From positions 62,001 through 126,000 of the forward strand of contig DATMGU010000014.1 in assembly GCA_035555315.1 (NCBI GenBank): a DNA stretch of 64,000 nucleotides, given 5' to 3'. Both the position numbers and the translations under genes were made by a program. The stretch comes from DATMGU01 sp035555315 (GTDB taxonomy: Bacteria > Pseudomonadota > Alphaproteobacteria > ATCC43930 > CGMCC-115725). Of this stretch, positions 44,034 through 52,154 are shown one piece after another (position 1 is the first letter of the stretch; every line of letters starts with the position of its first letter). Below the pieces are notes generated by a model. That model ran no database searches. It was not told where the DNA came from and saw only the letters and a program-made list of their open reading frames with translations.

Positions 44034-44156
44034 GGCGAGGCCGGCTCGTGGCGTTCCCTTCCCGACCACCCTGTCCCGGCTTTGTTCCGATAGGGCCTGA
44101 TTGTTCCCCTTAGGGGATGCCGCACCCTTCGTGCAAGATGGCGGTGGAGGCACGCC

Positions 44157-44708
44157 ATGGAGGAAACGAGCAGAACATTGCCGCCATCAGAATTCCGCGG
44201 GTTGCTTGGCCATCCGCGGCTGATCGCGCTTTTCGAGTATTGGTCGCGGATCCGGGTCGACAGGGTGATGCCGGAATGGCGGGATATCAGGCCGGAGGAA
44301 ATCGCGGCGATCCTGCCCTATATCTGGGCTTGGCAGCTCGATTCGGTGGGCGAGCCGCGGGTACGCCTGGTCGGCGAGAACATCGCCAGCATGATCCGCG
44401 TTTCGACCAAGGGTAAGTCCCTGTTCGAGCTCTATCCAGAGGACTATGCCACCGAACTCCGCGCGGAGTTCCGAGACATCCTGGACGGGCCCGCCGGCTG
44501 CCACACGATGGGCAAGTTCCGAACGGAGGGCGTGGAGGGCATGGAGGGCAGCACCGGGGAGCGCCTGGCACTGCCCTACGGCAAGGCCGACGGCAGCGCG
44601 CGCGGGATCATCGGCGTGTCCTACTATCCGAAGATGGAGATGATCTACCGTTCGCCCACAAAATTCTCGCGCCTCTCCGGCCCGCGGCATTTCCTGCCGC
44701 TCGGTTGA
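44157..44708 (+). CDS. PAS_5-type domain protein
   Basis: A 183-residue protein consisting of a single PAS-like domain of the kind common in Rhodospirillales. It has a helix with LIALFEYWSRIRVDRVMPEWRDIRPEEIAAILPYIWAWQL, then VRLVGENI and the SLFELYPEDY segment. No output domain is present, so it may sense a small ligand and act through a partner. GGAGG lies six bases before the ATG. It stands between the chemoreceptor and the esterase, each with its own gap. Confidence 0.75.
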   Translation: MEETSRTLPPSEFRGLLGHPRLIALFEYWSRIRVDRVMPEWRDIRPEEIAAILPYIWAWQLDSVGEPRVRLVGENIASMIRVSTKGKSLFELYPEDYATELRAEFRDILDGPAGCHTMGKFRTEGVEGMEGSTGERLALPYGKADGSARGIIGVSYYPKMEMIYRSPTKFSRLSGPRHFLPLG

Positions 44709-44782
44709 GGCGGGTTGCGCTATGCCCGTCGATCATCACATGTTTAGGCTACCCCATCACGGCAACCGGAGGCCGCTTACCG

Positions 44783-45436
44783 ATGTCGACGATTCTGTCC
44801 GGTCCGCGCCGTCCGCCGCTTGCCGAGGGACCGGCGCGACAGCTTGTGGTGTTGCTGCACGGCGTCGGTGCCGATGGCGAGGATCTGATCGATCTGGCCG
44901 GGGCACTGGGGCCGGTGCTGCCGCATGCCGCTTGGGTGGCACCGAACGCGCCATGGCCCTGTGATATGGCGCCGCATGGCCATCAATGGTTCAGCGTGCA
45001 GACGCGCACCGCCGCCAGCCGGGCGGCGGGGGTCGACCGGGCGGCACCGCTGTTGAACGCGTTTCTTGATGCCGAATTGGCACGCCACGGCTTGGACGGG
45101 AGTCAGCTGATCCTGATCGGCTTCTCCCAGGGCACCATGATGGCGCTGCATGTCGGGTTGCGGCGGCCGGTCGCCCCGGCCGCGATCGTCGGATTTTCCG
45201 GCGTGTTGGTGGCGCCGGAGCGGCTCGCCGCCGAGGCGACCGCGCGACCGCCGATTCTGCTGGTGCATGGCGACGCGGACGCGGTGCTGTCGGTCGATTT
45301 CCTCGATGCCGCGACCGGCGCGCTCAAGGCCGAGGGCTTCGCCGTCACGGCGGTCCGGCGTCCGGGCCTGGGACACGGCATCGACCAGGCGGGCCTTGCC
45401 GAGGCCGCCCGGTTTCTCGCGACCCCAGCCACTTGA
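44783..45436 (+). CDS. phospholipase/carboxylesterase-family alpha/beta hydrolase
   Basis: A 217-residue serine hydrolase of the YpfH/carboxylesterase-2 type. The nucleophile elbow is GFSQGT near residue 118. The acid is the Asp in VHGDADAVL, and the catalytic His lies in GLGHGID near the C-terminus. The N-terminal LVVLLHGVGADGEDL strand-turn forms the oxyanion region. The start ATG follows a GGAGG; an earlier in-frame start at 44705 would add an unlikely leader. It probably cleaves short-chain esters. Confidence 0.85.
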   Translation: MSTILSGPRRPPLAEGPARQLVVLLHGVGADGEDLIDLAGALGPVLPHAAWVAPNAPWPCDMAPHGHQWFSVQTRTAASRAAGVDRAAPLLNAFLDAELARHGLDGSQLILIGFSQGTMMALHVGLRRPVAPAAIVGFSGVLVAPERLAAEATARPPILLVHGDADAVLSVDFLDAATGALKAEGFAVTAVRRPGLGHGIDQAGLAEAARFLATPAT

Positions 45437-45533
45437 CCGTCGGGGCTGAAAAATCGCTTGAATTTGTCTTTGCCTATGATTGACCGATATGAAACCGTCA
45501 TAGAGGTGTGATATTCGGCTTTGAGTGCATCGG

Positions 45534-45553
45534 CGACCGTTATCATACGGTCG
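45534..45553. promoter_or_regulatory. 7-bp perfect inverted repeat upstream of HNH gene
   Basis: CGACCGT and ACGGTCG flank a six-base loop (TATCAT) in the 227-base gap before the HNH gene. No T-run follows, so an operator or RNA hairpin is more likely than a terminator. A 9-base direct repeat (GCTAAGCCT, twice) lies about 50 bases further on, around 45601-45626. Confidence 0.4.
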
Positions 45554-45663
45554 TCCATCTGGTTCCGCTGGCGGGATCGATGCATCGGTTCGGGCCGGGC
45601 GCTAAGCCTAAGGATGGCTAAGCCTGTGACGGACCGGTGCCAGGCGAGGGTGTTGTCACGGTG

Positions 45664-46224
45664 ATGGCCTCACTGAACAGCTGTCCGGCATTGGTGCTGA
45701 ACGCGGATTTCCGACCGTTGAGCTATTTTCCGCTGTCGCTCTGGGGATGGCAGGACGCGATCAAGGCGGTCTTCCTCGATCGTGTGAACATCATCTCGGA
45801 ATATGACCGCAAGGTCCACTCGCCGAGTTTTGAGATCCGCCTGCCCAGCGTGATCGCGCTCAAGGAATACATTCCCGCGGCGCGGCGCCCGGCCTTCACC
45901 CGGTTCAACGTGTTCCTGCGCGATCGCTTCACCTGCCAATATTGCGGTGAGCCGTTCATCTCGCACGACCTGACCTTCGACCATGTCCTGCCGCGCTCCC
46001 GCGGGGGGCGGACAACCTGGGAGAACGTTGTCACGGCGTGCAGCTGCTGCAACCTGCGCAAGGCCAACCGGCTACCGCAGGAAACCGGTATGTTCCCGCT
46101 GCAGCGCCCGGTGCAGCCGACCACCTTCATGCTGCAGGAAAACGGCCGGGCCTTCCCGCCCAATCATCTGCATCAAAGCTGGCGCGACTTTCTGTACTGG
46201 GATACCGAGCTGGAACAGGCATAG
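45664..46224 (+). CDS. HNH endonuclease-family protein
   Basis: A 186-residue protein with a C-terminal HNH/McrA-like nuclease domain. The first zinc Cys pair is CQYCGEPF near residue 93. FDHVLPRSRGG gives the catalytic His, the Asn follows in WENVVTACSCCN, which also holds the second Cys pair. The N-terminal 80 residues match a widespread single-copy alphaproteobacterial HNH family, so it is probably a housekeeping DNA-related protein, not a phage remnant. The ATG at 45664 is chosen; an in-frame GTG at 45637 is possible. It is two bases from the next gene. Confidence 0.85.
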   Translation: MASLNSCPALVLNADFRPLSYFPLSLWGWQDAIKAVFLDRVNIISEYDRKVHSPSFEIRLPSVIALKEYIPAARRPAFTRFNVFLRDRFTCQYCGEPFISHDLTFDHVLPRSRGGRTTWENVVTACSCCNLRKANRLPQETGMFPLQRPVQPTTFMLQENGRAFPPNHLHQSWRDFLYWDTELEQA

Positions 46225-46226
46225 GC

Positions 46227-47228
46227 ATGGCCAACCATACCTTTAGCTGCATCGACGGCCATACCTGCGGCAATCCGGTGCGGCTGGTCGCCGGCGGGGC
46301 GCCCCTGCTGACCGGCGCCACGATGAGCGAGCGTCGCCAGGACTTTGTAACCCGCTTCGATTGGGTTCGCCGTGCTCTGATGTTCGAGCCGCGTGGTCAT
46401 GACGTGATGTCCGGCTCGATCCTCTACCCGCCGACCCGCGCCGATTGCGACATCGCCATCCTGTTCATCGAGGTGTCCGGCTGCCTGCCGATGTGCGGCC
46501 ACGGCACGATCGGCACGGTGACCATGGCGCTGGAAAACGGGCTGGCGACCCCGCGCGAGGAAGGCGTGCTGGCGCTCGACACGCCGGCCGGCCGGGTGCT
46601 CGCCGAATACCGGCGCGACGGCCGCTTCATCGATCAGGTGCGACTCTTCAATGTGCCGAGCTATCTCGCGGCGAGCGATGTGCGCATCGACGTGCCGGGG
46701 CTGGGCGAGTTGGTGCTCGACATCGCCTATGGCGGCAATTTCTACGCGATCATCGAGAAGCAGCCGAATTTCGGCGGGCTGGAAACCCTGTCCGCCGATA
46801 CCATCCTGCGGCTCAGCCCGATCGTCCGCCGCCTGGTCAACGAGGCGGTGACGATCGTTCATCCGGATGACCCGACGATCCGTGGGATCGGCCATGTGCA
46901 ATGGACCGGCACCCCCCGCGATCCGAAAGCGCATGGCCGCAACGCGGTATTCTATGGCGATCGCGCGATCGACCGGTCGCCCTGCGGCACCGGTACCTCC
47001 GCCCGCATGGCCCAGCTGGTCGCCCGCGGCCGCCTGTCGATCGGCGATGATTTCGTCCATGAAAGCATCATCGGCAGCCTGTTCGAAGGCCGCGTCGAAG
47101 CGGCGGCCGAGGTGGGCGGCCGCCCGGCGATCCGACCCAGCGTCGCCGGCTGGGCGCGCATGCATGGCCTGAACACGATCTTCGTCGACGAACGCGACCC
47201 GTTCCGGCACGGCTTCCAGGTCGTTTAG
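46227..47228 (+). CDS. proline racemase-family protein, likely 4-hydroxyproline 2-epimerase
   Basis: A 333-residue member of the proline racemase family. Both catalytic cysteines are present: one near residue 89 (LPMCGHGTIG) and one near 252 (RSPCGTGTSARMA). Enzymes with two Cys are racemases or epimerases, whereas the dehydratase branch has Thr at one of these positions. The usual job is conversion of trans-4-hydroxy-L-proline to the cis-D form. The ATG starts two bases after the HNH stop, and the unit ends in a clear terminator. No D-hydroxyproline oxidase gene is adjacent. Confidence 0.85.
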   Translation: MANHTFSCIDGHTCGNPVRLVAGGAPLLTGATMSERRQDFVTRFDWVRRALMFEPRGHDVMSGSILYPPTRADCDIAILFIEVSGCLPMCGHGTIGTVTMALENGLATPREEGVLALDTPAGRVLAEYRRDGRFIDQVRLFNVPSYLAASDVRIDVPGLGELVLDIAYGGNFYAIIEKQPNFGGLETLSADTILRLSPIVRRLVNEAVTIVHPDDPTIRGIGHVQWTGTPRDPKAHGRNAVFYGDRAIDRSPCGTGTSARMAQLVARGRLSIGDDFVHESIIGSLFEGRVEAAAEVGGRPAIRPSVAGWARMHGLNTIFVDERDPFRHGFQVV

Positions 47229-47266
47229 CGTCGGCGGTTAGCTCCTCTAGGACGCCCCCGCCAAGC

Positions 47267-47288
47267 CGTCTCCATCAGAGACGTTTTT
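47267..47288 (+). terminator. intrinsic terminator after HNH-epimerase unit
   Basis: Six-base perfect stem CGTCTC / GAGACG with a five-base loop, followed immediately by five Ts. It lies 38 bases after the epimerase stop codon and before the toxin gene, which isolates the toxin-antitoxin unit. Confidence 0.85.
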
Positions 47289-47302
47289 CTCTTGTCTCAT
47301 CC

Positions 47303-47317
47303 GTCGCTATCGGCGAC
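47303..47317. promoter_or_regulatory. inverted repeat before toxin gene
   Basis: GTCGC and GCGAC arms around a five-base loop, ending eight bases before the toxin ATG. It may be the operator for antitoxin autorepression, or an RNA hairpin that hides the toxin start. No Shine-Dalgarno sequence is visible here. Confidence 0.45.
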
Positions 47318-47325
47318 AATTACCG

Positions 47326-47580
47326 ATGGAAGTTACCATCGAGCGTGCTGCGGCCAGAGGCTTCCGAAAAATGCCGCTGGCCGATGCCGAGGCACTGATC
47401 GCGGCCCTTGAGGCTATCGCCGCCGGCCATCTCGGCAGTCTCGATATCAAGGCGCTGAAGGACACCGCCGCTTCATACCGCCTCCGTCATGGCGATTGGC
47501 GAGCGGTCTATAGGATCGATGCCGCAGTCGACGTTCTTTATGTCGAACGCGCCGGCCATAGGAGGGAGATTTATCGATGA
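47326..47580 (+). CDS. RelE/ParE-superfamily toxin
   Basis: An 84-residue protein with the RelE/HigB-like fold pattern. It has an early helix with KMPLADAEALIAALEAI, then LKDTAASYRLRHGDWRAVYRI, whose Arg residues are typical of mRNA-interferase or gyrase-targeting toxins, and a final strand with YVERAGHRREIY. No ribosome site precedes the ATG. It is toxin-first, as in HigBA modules, and its stop overlaps the antitoxin start (ATGA). Confidence 0.82.
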   Translation: MEVTIERAAARGFRKMPLADAEALIAALEAIAAGHLGSLDIKALKDTAASYRLRHGDWRAVYRIDAAVDVLYVERAGHRREIYR

Positions 47581-47927
47581 CCGATACAGCGGAGCTTGTT
47601 ACGCGTGCCGAGTTCGACGCGGTCCTGGACCGATTGCAGGATCTTGAAGACGCGGATTTCATGCGGGAGATCGAGGCTGATTCGAGTCGGCGCGACTACC
47701 TACCGCTTGTGGCGGTCAAGCGCCTGGTTGCCGGCGAGCACCCCGTACGGGTCTGGCGGGAGCATAAAGGCCTGAGCGTCACGGCCTTGGCCGAGGCCGC
47801 TGGTATCGCCCGCGGCTATCTCTCCGAAATCGAGGCAGGAAAAAAACCGGGCTCCGTTTCCGCCTATCAGGCGCTCGCCAACGCCTTCCGGCTGTCGATT
47901 GACGATATTGTGCCGGATAGAGAATGA
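47577..47927 (+). CDS. XRE-type helix-turn-helix antitoxin
   Basis: A 116-residue protein. About residues 1-45 form an acidic helical segment that probably wraps the toxin. About 58-112 form a Cro/C1-type helix-turn-helix (LSVTALAEAAGIARGYLSEIEAGKKPGSVSAYQALANAF). GGAGGGAG lies just upstream, so translation should be much stronger than that of the toxin. It overlaps the toxin gene by four bases. It is expected to repress its own promoter, perhaps at the inverted repeat at 47303. Confidence 0.85.
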   Translation: MTDTAELVTRAEFDAVLDRLQDLEDADFMREIEADSSRRDYLPLVAVKRLVAGEHPVRVWREHKGLSVTALAEAAGIARGYLSEIEAGKKPGSVSAYQALANAFRLSIDDIVPDRE

Positions 47928-48007
47928 CCGCCGCTTCCCCACCTGAAAATCCGTGACAGATAGGGCGCGATCAAACGACGACAGGGACCAAGCGTCCGTA
48001 CCCGTCT

Positions 48008-48574
48008 CTAAATCCGTGTCGACAGCCAGATCGCCAGGCGCGAGCCCGCCTTGATCGCCCGCGACAGGGCCGCGTAGCCGGGCGTATCCGTGGCGCCATG
48101 GGCGAGGCCGGTGTCGCGATGTTCCAGTTCCTCGATGCGGAATGTCTCGATGGTTTGCTTCAGCTCCGCTTCGCTATCGTCCAAGGCGGCGTATTGCTCG
48201 CGGTAATGCTCGTCGATGACTTCCTCGACGGCGACCGTGCAGGCCATCGCCGCCTTCTCGCCCATCAGCGCGGTGGCGGCGCCGAGAGCGAAGCCGGCGA
48301 CGTCCCAAAGGGGCGACAGAAAGGTCGGGCGCACCCGGCGTGCCGCGACCAACCGGTCGAATTCGGCGCGGTGGCGTCGCTCCTGCTCGGCCATGTGGCG
48401 GATGGTCTGGCCGATCGGCCGGCGGCCGAGGATCGCCAGCTGCCCGTCATAGATCCGTGCGGCACCCTGCTCGCCGGCCTGGTCGACCCGGATCATGCGG
48501 TGCAGTTGGGCATCCGGACGCGGATCACCCGGCAGCCATTGGCCGATCGGCCGCTTCGGCGCGGGGCTGTTCAC
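48008..48574 (-). CDS. coq7: 3-demethoxyubiquinol 3-hydroxylase
   Basis: A 188-residue ferritin-like di-iron enzyme for the penultimate step of ubiquinone synthesis. The iron ligands are in DQAGEQGA (Glu), AEQERRH (Glu, His), VEEVIDEHY (Glu) and EELEHRD (Glu, His). The start is a GTG that overlaps the dsbB stop (GTGA). Earlier in-frame starts would give a low-complexity leader inside dsbB. It lies on the membrane surface, as usual for Coq7. The pairing with dsbB is common in alphaproteobacteria. Confidence 0.93.
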   Translation of the reverse strand: MNSPAPKRPIGQWLPGDPRPDAQLHRMIRVDQAGEQGAARIYDGQLAILGRRPIGQTIRHMAEQERRHRAEFDRLVAARRVRPTFLSPLWDVAGFALGAATALMGEKAAMACTVAVEEVIDEHYREQYAALDDSEAELKQTIETFRIEELEHRDTGLAHGATDTPGYAALSRAIKAGSRLAIWLSTRI

Positions 48575-49071
48575 GACGCCGCCGTCTGAGGGAACCGCCG
48601 CCGGCCGGGCGCCAGCAGCAGGGCCAGCGCCGCCAGCACCAGCGACGCCACCAGGTTCCATCCGGCGAGCGACACGCCGACCAGCGTCCATTGCGGCACG
48701 TCGCAACGCACCACGGGTTGCGCCATCAATTGCGCCTTCAACGCCTCAAGCGTGGTGGCCCCGGCGCCGCTCGCCGTGCAGGCCGTCGGTCCGGCGAACC
48801 AATGCTGCTCGACCCCGACATGGTAGAAGGCGAGGCCGGCGCTTGCCAGGAACAGCAGAGCGAAAAACCCCCTGGCAACCCGCTCGATCGCCGGGCGGCG
48901 CAGTGCCACCACCACGGCCGAAACGAAGATCGCGACGTAATAGGGCCAGCGCTCGGCGAGGCACAATTCGCACGGGCTCAATCCGCCGATATACTGAAAG
49001 GCGAGGGCCCCCGCGATCAGCGCCATGCTGGACAGCAGGATCAACAATGACAACGGCGTCCGGTACCTCAT
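48571..49071 (-). CDS. dsbB: disulfide bond formation protein DsbB
   Basis: A 166-residue inner-membrane protein with four helices. The first periplasmic loop has the Cys pair C34-ELC37. The second loop has a Cys pair further apart (TACTASGAG and VVRCDVP), as expected for electron transfer from DsbA to quinone. The length is normal. Its last bases overlap the coq7 start. The quinone-linked function fits the neighbour, which makes ubiquinone. Confidence 0.93.
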   Translation of the reverse strand: MRYRTPLSLLILLSSMALIAGALAFQYIGGLSPCELCLAERWPYYVAIFVSAVVVALRRPAIERVARGFFALLFLASAGLAFYHVGVEQHWFAGPTACTASGAGATTLEALKAQLMAQPVVRCDVPQWTLVGVSLAGWNLVASLVLAALALLLAPGRRRFPQTAAS

Positions 49072-49111
49072 GGCAGAAACATGGCGTCCCGCTCTCCCGA
49101 ATCCAGCCCGC

Positions 49112-49690
49112 TTAGAGCAGCTTCACCAGCAGGAACCCGCCGACCAGCGCCGCGGCGCTGACCGTCGTCACCAGCATCAGCCGCTGTTCGATGAACCGGC
49201 GTACCGGCTCGCCGAAGAAGAAGATCAGCACCGCCAGCAGGAAGAATCGGATGGACCGCGACACGACGCTGGCCAGCGCGAACTTCACCAGATCGAAGCC
49301 GGCGACGCCGCTGGCGATGGTGATGAGCTTGTACGGGATCGGCGTCATGCCCTTCAGCACGATGATTTCGACGCCGTACTGGTTGAACGCCTCCTTCAGG
49401 GCGAGGAAGCGATCGACGACGCCGTAGAAAGTCAGAATCGGCATGCCAATCGACTGGAACAGGTAATAGCCGATGGCATAGCCCAGGAAGCCGCCGCAGA
49501 CCGAGGCGGCGGTGCAGACGAAGGCCAGCCACCAGACGCGGCGGCGGTCCGCCACCATCATCGGGATCAGCAGCAGATCCGGCGGCAGCGGAAAGAACGA
49601 GCTTTCCGCGAAGGAGACCCCTGCCAGCACCCAGACCGCGTACCGTCCGCTCGCCTGACGCAGGACCCAATCGTAAAGACGCCGCAGCAT
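49112..49690 (-). CDS. YqaA-like SNARE-associated/DedA-superfamily membrane protein
   Basis: A 192-residue protein with about four to five hydrophobic segments. The central segment SFAESSFFPLPPDLLLIPMMVA and the later KGMTPIPYKLITIASGVAGFDLVKFALASVVSRSIRFF are characteristic of the YqaA branch. Some superfamily members translocate lipids. The ATG at 49690 begins the conserved part; an upstream extension in the frame is low-complexity and rejected. It lies 40 bases before dsbB in the same direction. Confidence 0.85.
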   Translation of the reverse strand: MLRRLYDWVLRQASGRYAVWVLAGVSFAESSFFPLPPDLLLIPMMVADRRRVWWLAFVCTAASVCGGFLGYAIGYYLFQSIGMPILTFYGVVDRFLALKEAFNQYGVEIIVLKGMTPIPYKLITIASGVAGFDLVKFALASVVSRSIRFFLLAVLIFFFGEPVRRFIEQRLMLVTTVSAAALVGGFLLVKLL

Positions 49691-49906
49691 GGTAGGGGGA
49701 CCGATCGTTGGGGAGAGGGGCCGAACCAGCGGCGATGTAGCAGGTTCGGCCCGCGCCGCGCAACCGCGCGTATGGCCGCAGTGGCTGCCCTCGATGGCGC
49801 GCCGAGTCGGCAGGGCGCGAAAATGGGGCGCGAAAAAAGGGATGCCTCCCAACGGCCGATGCGCTAAAGGTGACCGGCTTGCATGCGAGCGATCCACGGC
49901 GATCAA

Positions 49907-49991
49907 GCGGGCGTGGTGGAACTGGTAGACGCGCCGGACTCAAAATCCGGTTCCGAGAGGAGTGTCGGTTCGATTCCGACCGCCCGCACCA
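49907..49991 (+). tRNA. tRNA-Leu (anticodon CAA)
   Basis: A complete 85-base cloverleaf. The acceptor stem is GCGGGCG/CGCCCGC and the anticodon stem CCGGA/TCCGG with loop CTCAAAA. A long variable arm is present, as in type II tRNAs. The T-arm is GTCGG TTCGATT CCGAC and the CCA end is encoded. The long variable arm with CAA anticodon gives Leu for the UUG codon. No integrase or repeated 3' end is nearby. Confidence 0.97.
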
Positions 49992-50021
49992 CCGTCTCAT
50001 ACGTGACTCCCCTATCAGGTG

Positions 50022-50951
50022 ATGCCGCTGGACCTAAACCTCGCTTTGGCCATCGACCAGAGTCGCGCCGCGTGTACCGGCGCTGCATCCAGGCTGGCGG
50101 TGCGGGGTTTTTTCGATGAGGCGACCAATACGGCGAGCTACGTAATCCACGACCCGATAACGAAGCGCGGCGCGGTGATCGACAGCGTGCTCGACTTCGA
50201 CGTGGCATCCGGGCGCACCGGAACCGTCTCCGCCGACGCCATCATCGGATTTGTGGAGAGCGAAAAGCTTTCCATCGACTGGCTGCTCGAGACCCACGCC
50301 CACGCGGACCATCTTTCGGCCGCGCCATACATCCAGCGGAGGCTCGGCGGCAAGCTCTGCATTGGTCGCGAGATCATCGCTGTCCAGACGGTCTTCGGAA
50401 AGATCTTCAACGTCGGGACTGAATTCGAACGCGACGGCTCGGAATTCGACCGGCTGTTCGACGATGGCGATCGGTTCTCGATCGGAGGCATCGCCGCCAT
50501 CGCCCTGCACGTGCCGGGTCATACCCCAGCCGACATGGCCTATGTGGTCGGCGACGCGGTTTTCACCGGCGACACGCTGTTCATGCCGGATTACGGTACT
50601 GCGCGCGCCGATTTTCCGGGCGGTGACGCGCGCCAGCTTTACCGCTCGATCCGGCGTCTTCTATCGCTTCCCGACGAAACCCGTCTGTTCCTCTGCCATG
50701 ATTACAAGGCGCCGGGGCGCGACCGCTTCATGTGGGAGACCACGGTCTGGGCCGAGCGCACCGCCAACGTTCATGTCCATGAGGGGGTGAGCGAGGATGA
50801 GTTCGTCGCCATGCGCACCCGGCGCGACGCGACCCTGCCCATGCCGAAATTGATCCTGCCCTCCGTGCAGGTGAACATGCGGGCCGGCCATCTGCCGGCG
50901 CCGGAAGGCAATGGTACGCGATACTTGAAACTGCCGCTGGACAGGCTCTGA
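50022..50951 (+). CDS. MBL-fold hydrolase, persulfide dioxygenase-like
   Basis: A 309-residue metallo-beta-lactamase-fold protein. It has the ETHAHADHLSAAPYI metal motif near residue 92, PGHTPADMAY, and GDTLFMPDYGTARADFPGGDA, all typical of the ETHE1/Blh group. That group oxidises glutathione persulfide to sulfite with one iron. No rhodanese domain is attached. The first 25 residues are longer than usual; a GTG at 50100 would give the family's normal N-terminus, so the start is uncertain. It follows tRNA-Leu by 30 bases. Confidence 0.83.
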   Translation: MPLDLNLALAIDQSRAACTGAASRLAVRGFFDEATNTASYVIHDPITKRGAVIDSVLDFDVASGRTGTVSADAIIGFVESEKLSIDWLLETHAHADHLSAAPYIQRRLGGKLCIGREIIAVQTVFGKIFNVGTEFERDGSEFDRLFDDGDRFSIGGIAAIALHVPGHTPADMAYVVGDAVFTGDTLFMPDYGTARADFPGGDARQLYRSIRRLLSLPDETRLFLCHDYKAPGRDRFMWETTVWAERTANVHVHEGVSEDEFVAMRTRRDATLPMPKLILPSVQVNMRAGHLPAPEGNGTRYLKLPLDRL

Positions 50952-51098
50952 TGGATGCGGCCGCGGCCGCCGTCGAAGCTTCATGACGATTGTTTCTAGC
51001 CGGTCGGCTATGCGCTCGATCTGATGTACTCATTAGGTGAAACCCCGCGACCGTCCCTGGGCGCGGCGGAGCGGCCGAGCGCCTAAGGAGGGCTGGCG

Positions 51099-51722
51099 TT
51101 GACTGGATGGGTGCAGGCGGTTGTGGCGTTCATCGCCGAGCACCACGCCTGGGCGGGTCCCATCGTCGGGCTGATCGTGTTCGGTCAGGCGATCGCGGTG
51201 ATCGGCCTCGTGTTTCCCGGTTCCACGGTACTGGTGACCGCCGGCGGACTGGTCGCCGCCGGGGCGCTCGATTATTGGACGATCTGTGCCTGGACGGTGC
51301 CGGGTGCCGTCCTGGGCGATGGCATCAGTTTTTGGCTGGGCCGGCGGTTCACCCACCGCATCGGTGGTTGGTGGCCGTTCCGGCGCCGGCCCGCGATGCT
51401 GGCCCAGGGCATCGGCTTCTTTCGTCGGCATGGCGGCAAAAGCGTCTTCATCGGTCGTTTCTTCGGTCCGGTGCGCGCCACGGTGGCGCTGGTCGCCGGC
51501 ATGCTGGACATGCCGGCCGGCGTGTTCTGGATCGCCAACATCGCCTCGGCCGTCGTCTGGGTGCCGCTGCTGCTATCGCCGGGTCTGCTGCTGGGGTTTG
51601 TCTATCGGGCCGGTATTCCCGCCGACCTTACGACCGATGCGGCGATCCTGCTGGGCGCGCTGGCGATCCTGGCGACCGTGGTGGCCGTCATGCGACACCG
51701 CAGGCGACGTCGCAGTCATTAA
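51099..51722 (+). CDS. DedA-family membrane protein
   Basis: A 207-residue DedA protein. It has FPGSTVLVTAGGLVAAG in the first re-entrant region, GDGISFWLGRRF, and the FIGRFFGPVRATVALVAGMLDMP motif with the conserved Arg residues. Family members help translocate undecaprenyl phosphate or phospholipids and keep the proton gradient. The start is a TTG seven bases after a perfect AAGGAGG; no ATG is available near the first helix. Confidence 0.9.
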   Translation: MTGWVQAVVAFIAEHHAWAGPIVGLIVFGQAIAVIGLVFPGSTVLVTAGGLVAAGALDYWTICAWTVPGAVLGDGISFWLGRRFTHRIGGWWPFRRRPAMLAQGIGFFRRHGGKSVFIGRFFGPVRATVALVAGMLDMPAGVFWIANIASAVVWVPLLLSPGLLLGFVYRAGIPADLTTDAAILLGALAILATVVAVMRHRRRRRSH

Positions 51723-51745
51723 TTTGAAATCCGGGCGAGTCGGCC

Positions 51746-51943
51746 TCACGGTACCGGCACGGTGATCTCGAAGCAGTTGGTTCGGCCCGACAACACGCAG
51801 TCCTGCAGCGCTGAGACCGTGCCGAGCTGTTTTTCCAAATACAACCCAATCACCACCAACAGCAGCACGAACGCCAGGCCAGCCAGGCTGGTGGTAACCC
51901 TATGCTCTTCTTCGTCGTGATCGTTCCGTCGGTCATCCAGCAT
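51746..51943 (-). CDS. small conserved-type membrane protein
   Basis: A 65-residue protein with an acidic and basic start (MLDDRRNDHDEEEHR), one hydrophobic helix (SLAGLAFVLLLVVIGLYL) and a short tail with two Cys (LQDCVLSGRTNCFE). I recall similar short proteins with the LQDC-x4-RTNC ending in Rhizobiales-type genomes; function unknown. The frame can be extended upstream to an ATG at 52075, which has a better AAGGGG site. The extension is A+T-richer and overlaps the copA promoter region, so the shorter form is preferred. Confidence 0.6.
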   Translation of the reverse strand: MLDDRRNDHDEEEHRVTTSLAGLAFVLLLVVIGLYLEKQLGTVSALQDCVLSGRTNCFEITVPVP

Positions 51944-52084
51944 GACAAGAGCGCCCGGAACCCGCAGATAAGTCCTTTTGGGACACACCTCTATAATCGG
52001 CTCGTTTTGGCCGGCAGTTGCAACTGAAATCGGGTTACGGCGGATGCTCGATAGCGCCTCGACGACACATTTCATGCCGTCCCC

Positions 52085-52116
52085 TTGACCTTCCCATCAT
52101 GGCAATCCCCATCTGA
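52085..52116 (+). promoter_or_regulatory. CueR-type copper promoter of copA
   Basis: TTGACC (-35) is followed by TTCCCATCATGGCAATCCC (19 bases) and a weak -10 (CATCTG). The overlong spacer with a partial dyad (ACCTTCC ... GGCAAT) is the standard layout of MerR-family copper promoters. It lies about 40 bases before copA, whose downstream gene is a CueR homologue. Confidence 0.6.
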
Positions 52117-52154
52117 TCCCCAAGTGGTGTTTGGGTTGATGGAAGGCGCACGGC

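Noticed and set aside
45664..46224. HNH gene as part of a phage or restriction/defence system
   Set aside because: No phage packaging, methylase or restriction partner nearby. The protein resembles the widespread chromosomal HNH family.
49907..49991. tRNA-Leu as an integration site for a mobile island
   Set aside because: No integrase, no repeated tRNA 3' end and ordinary housekeeping-type genes on both sides.
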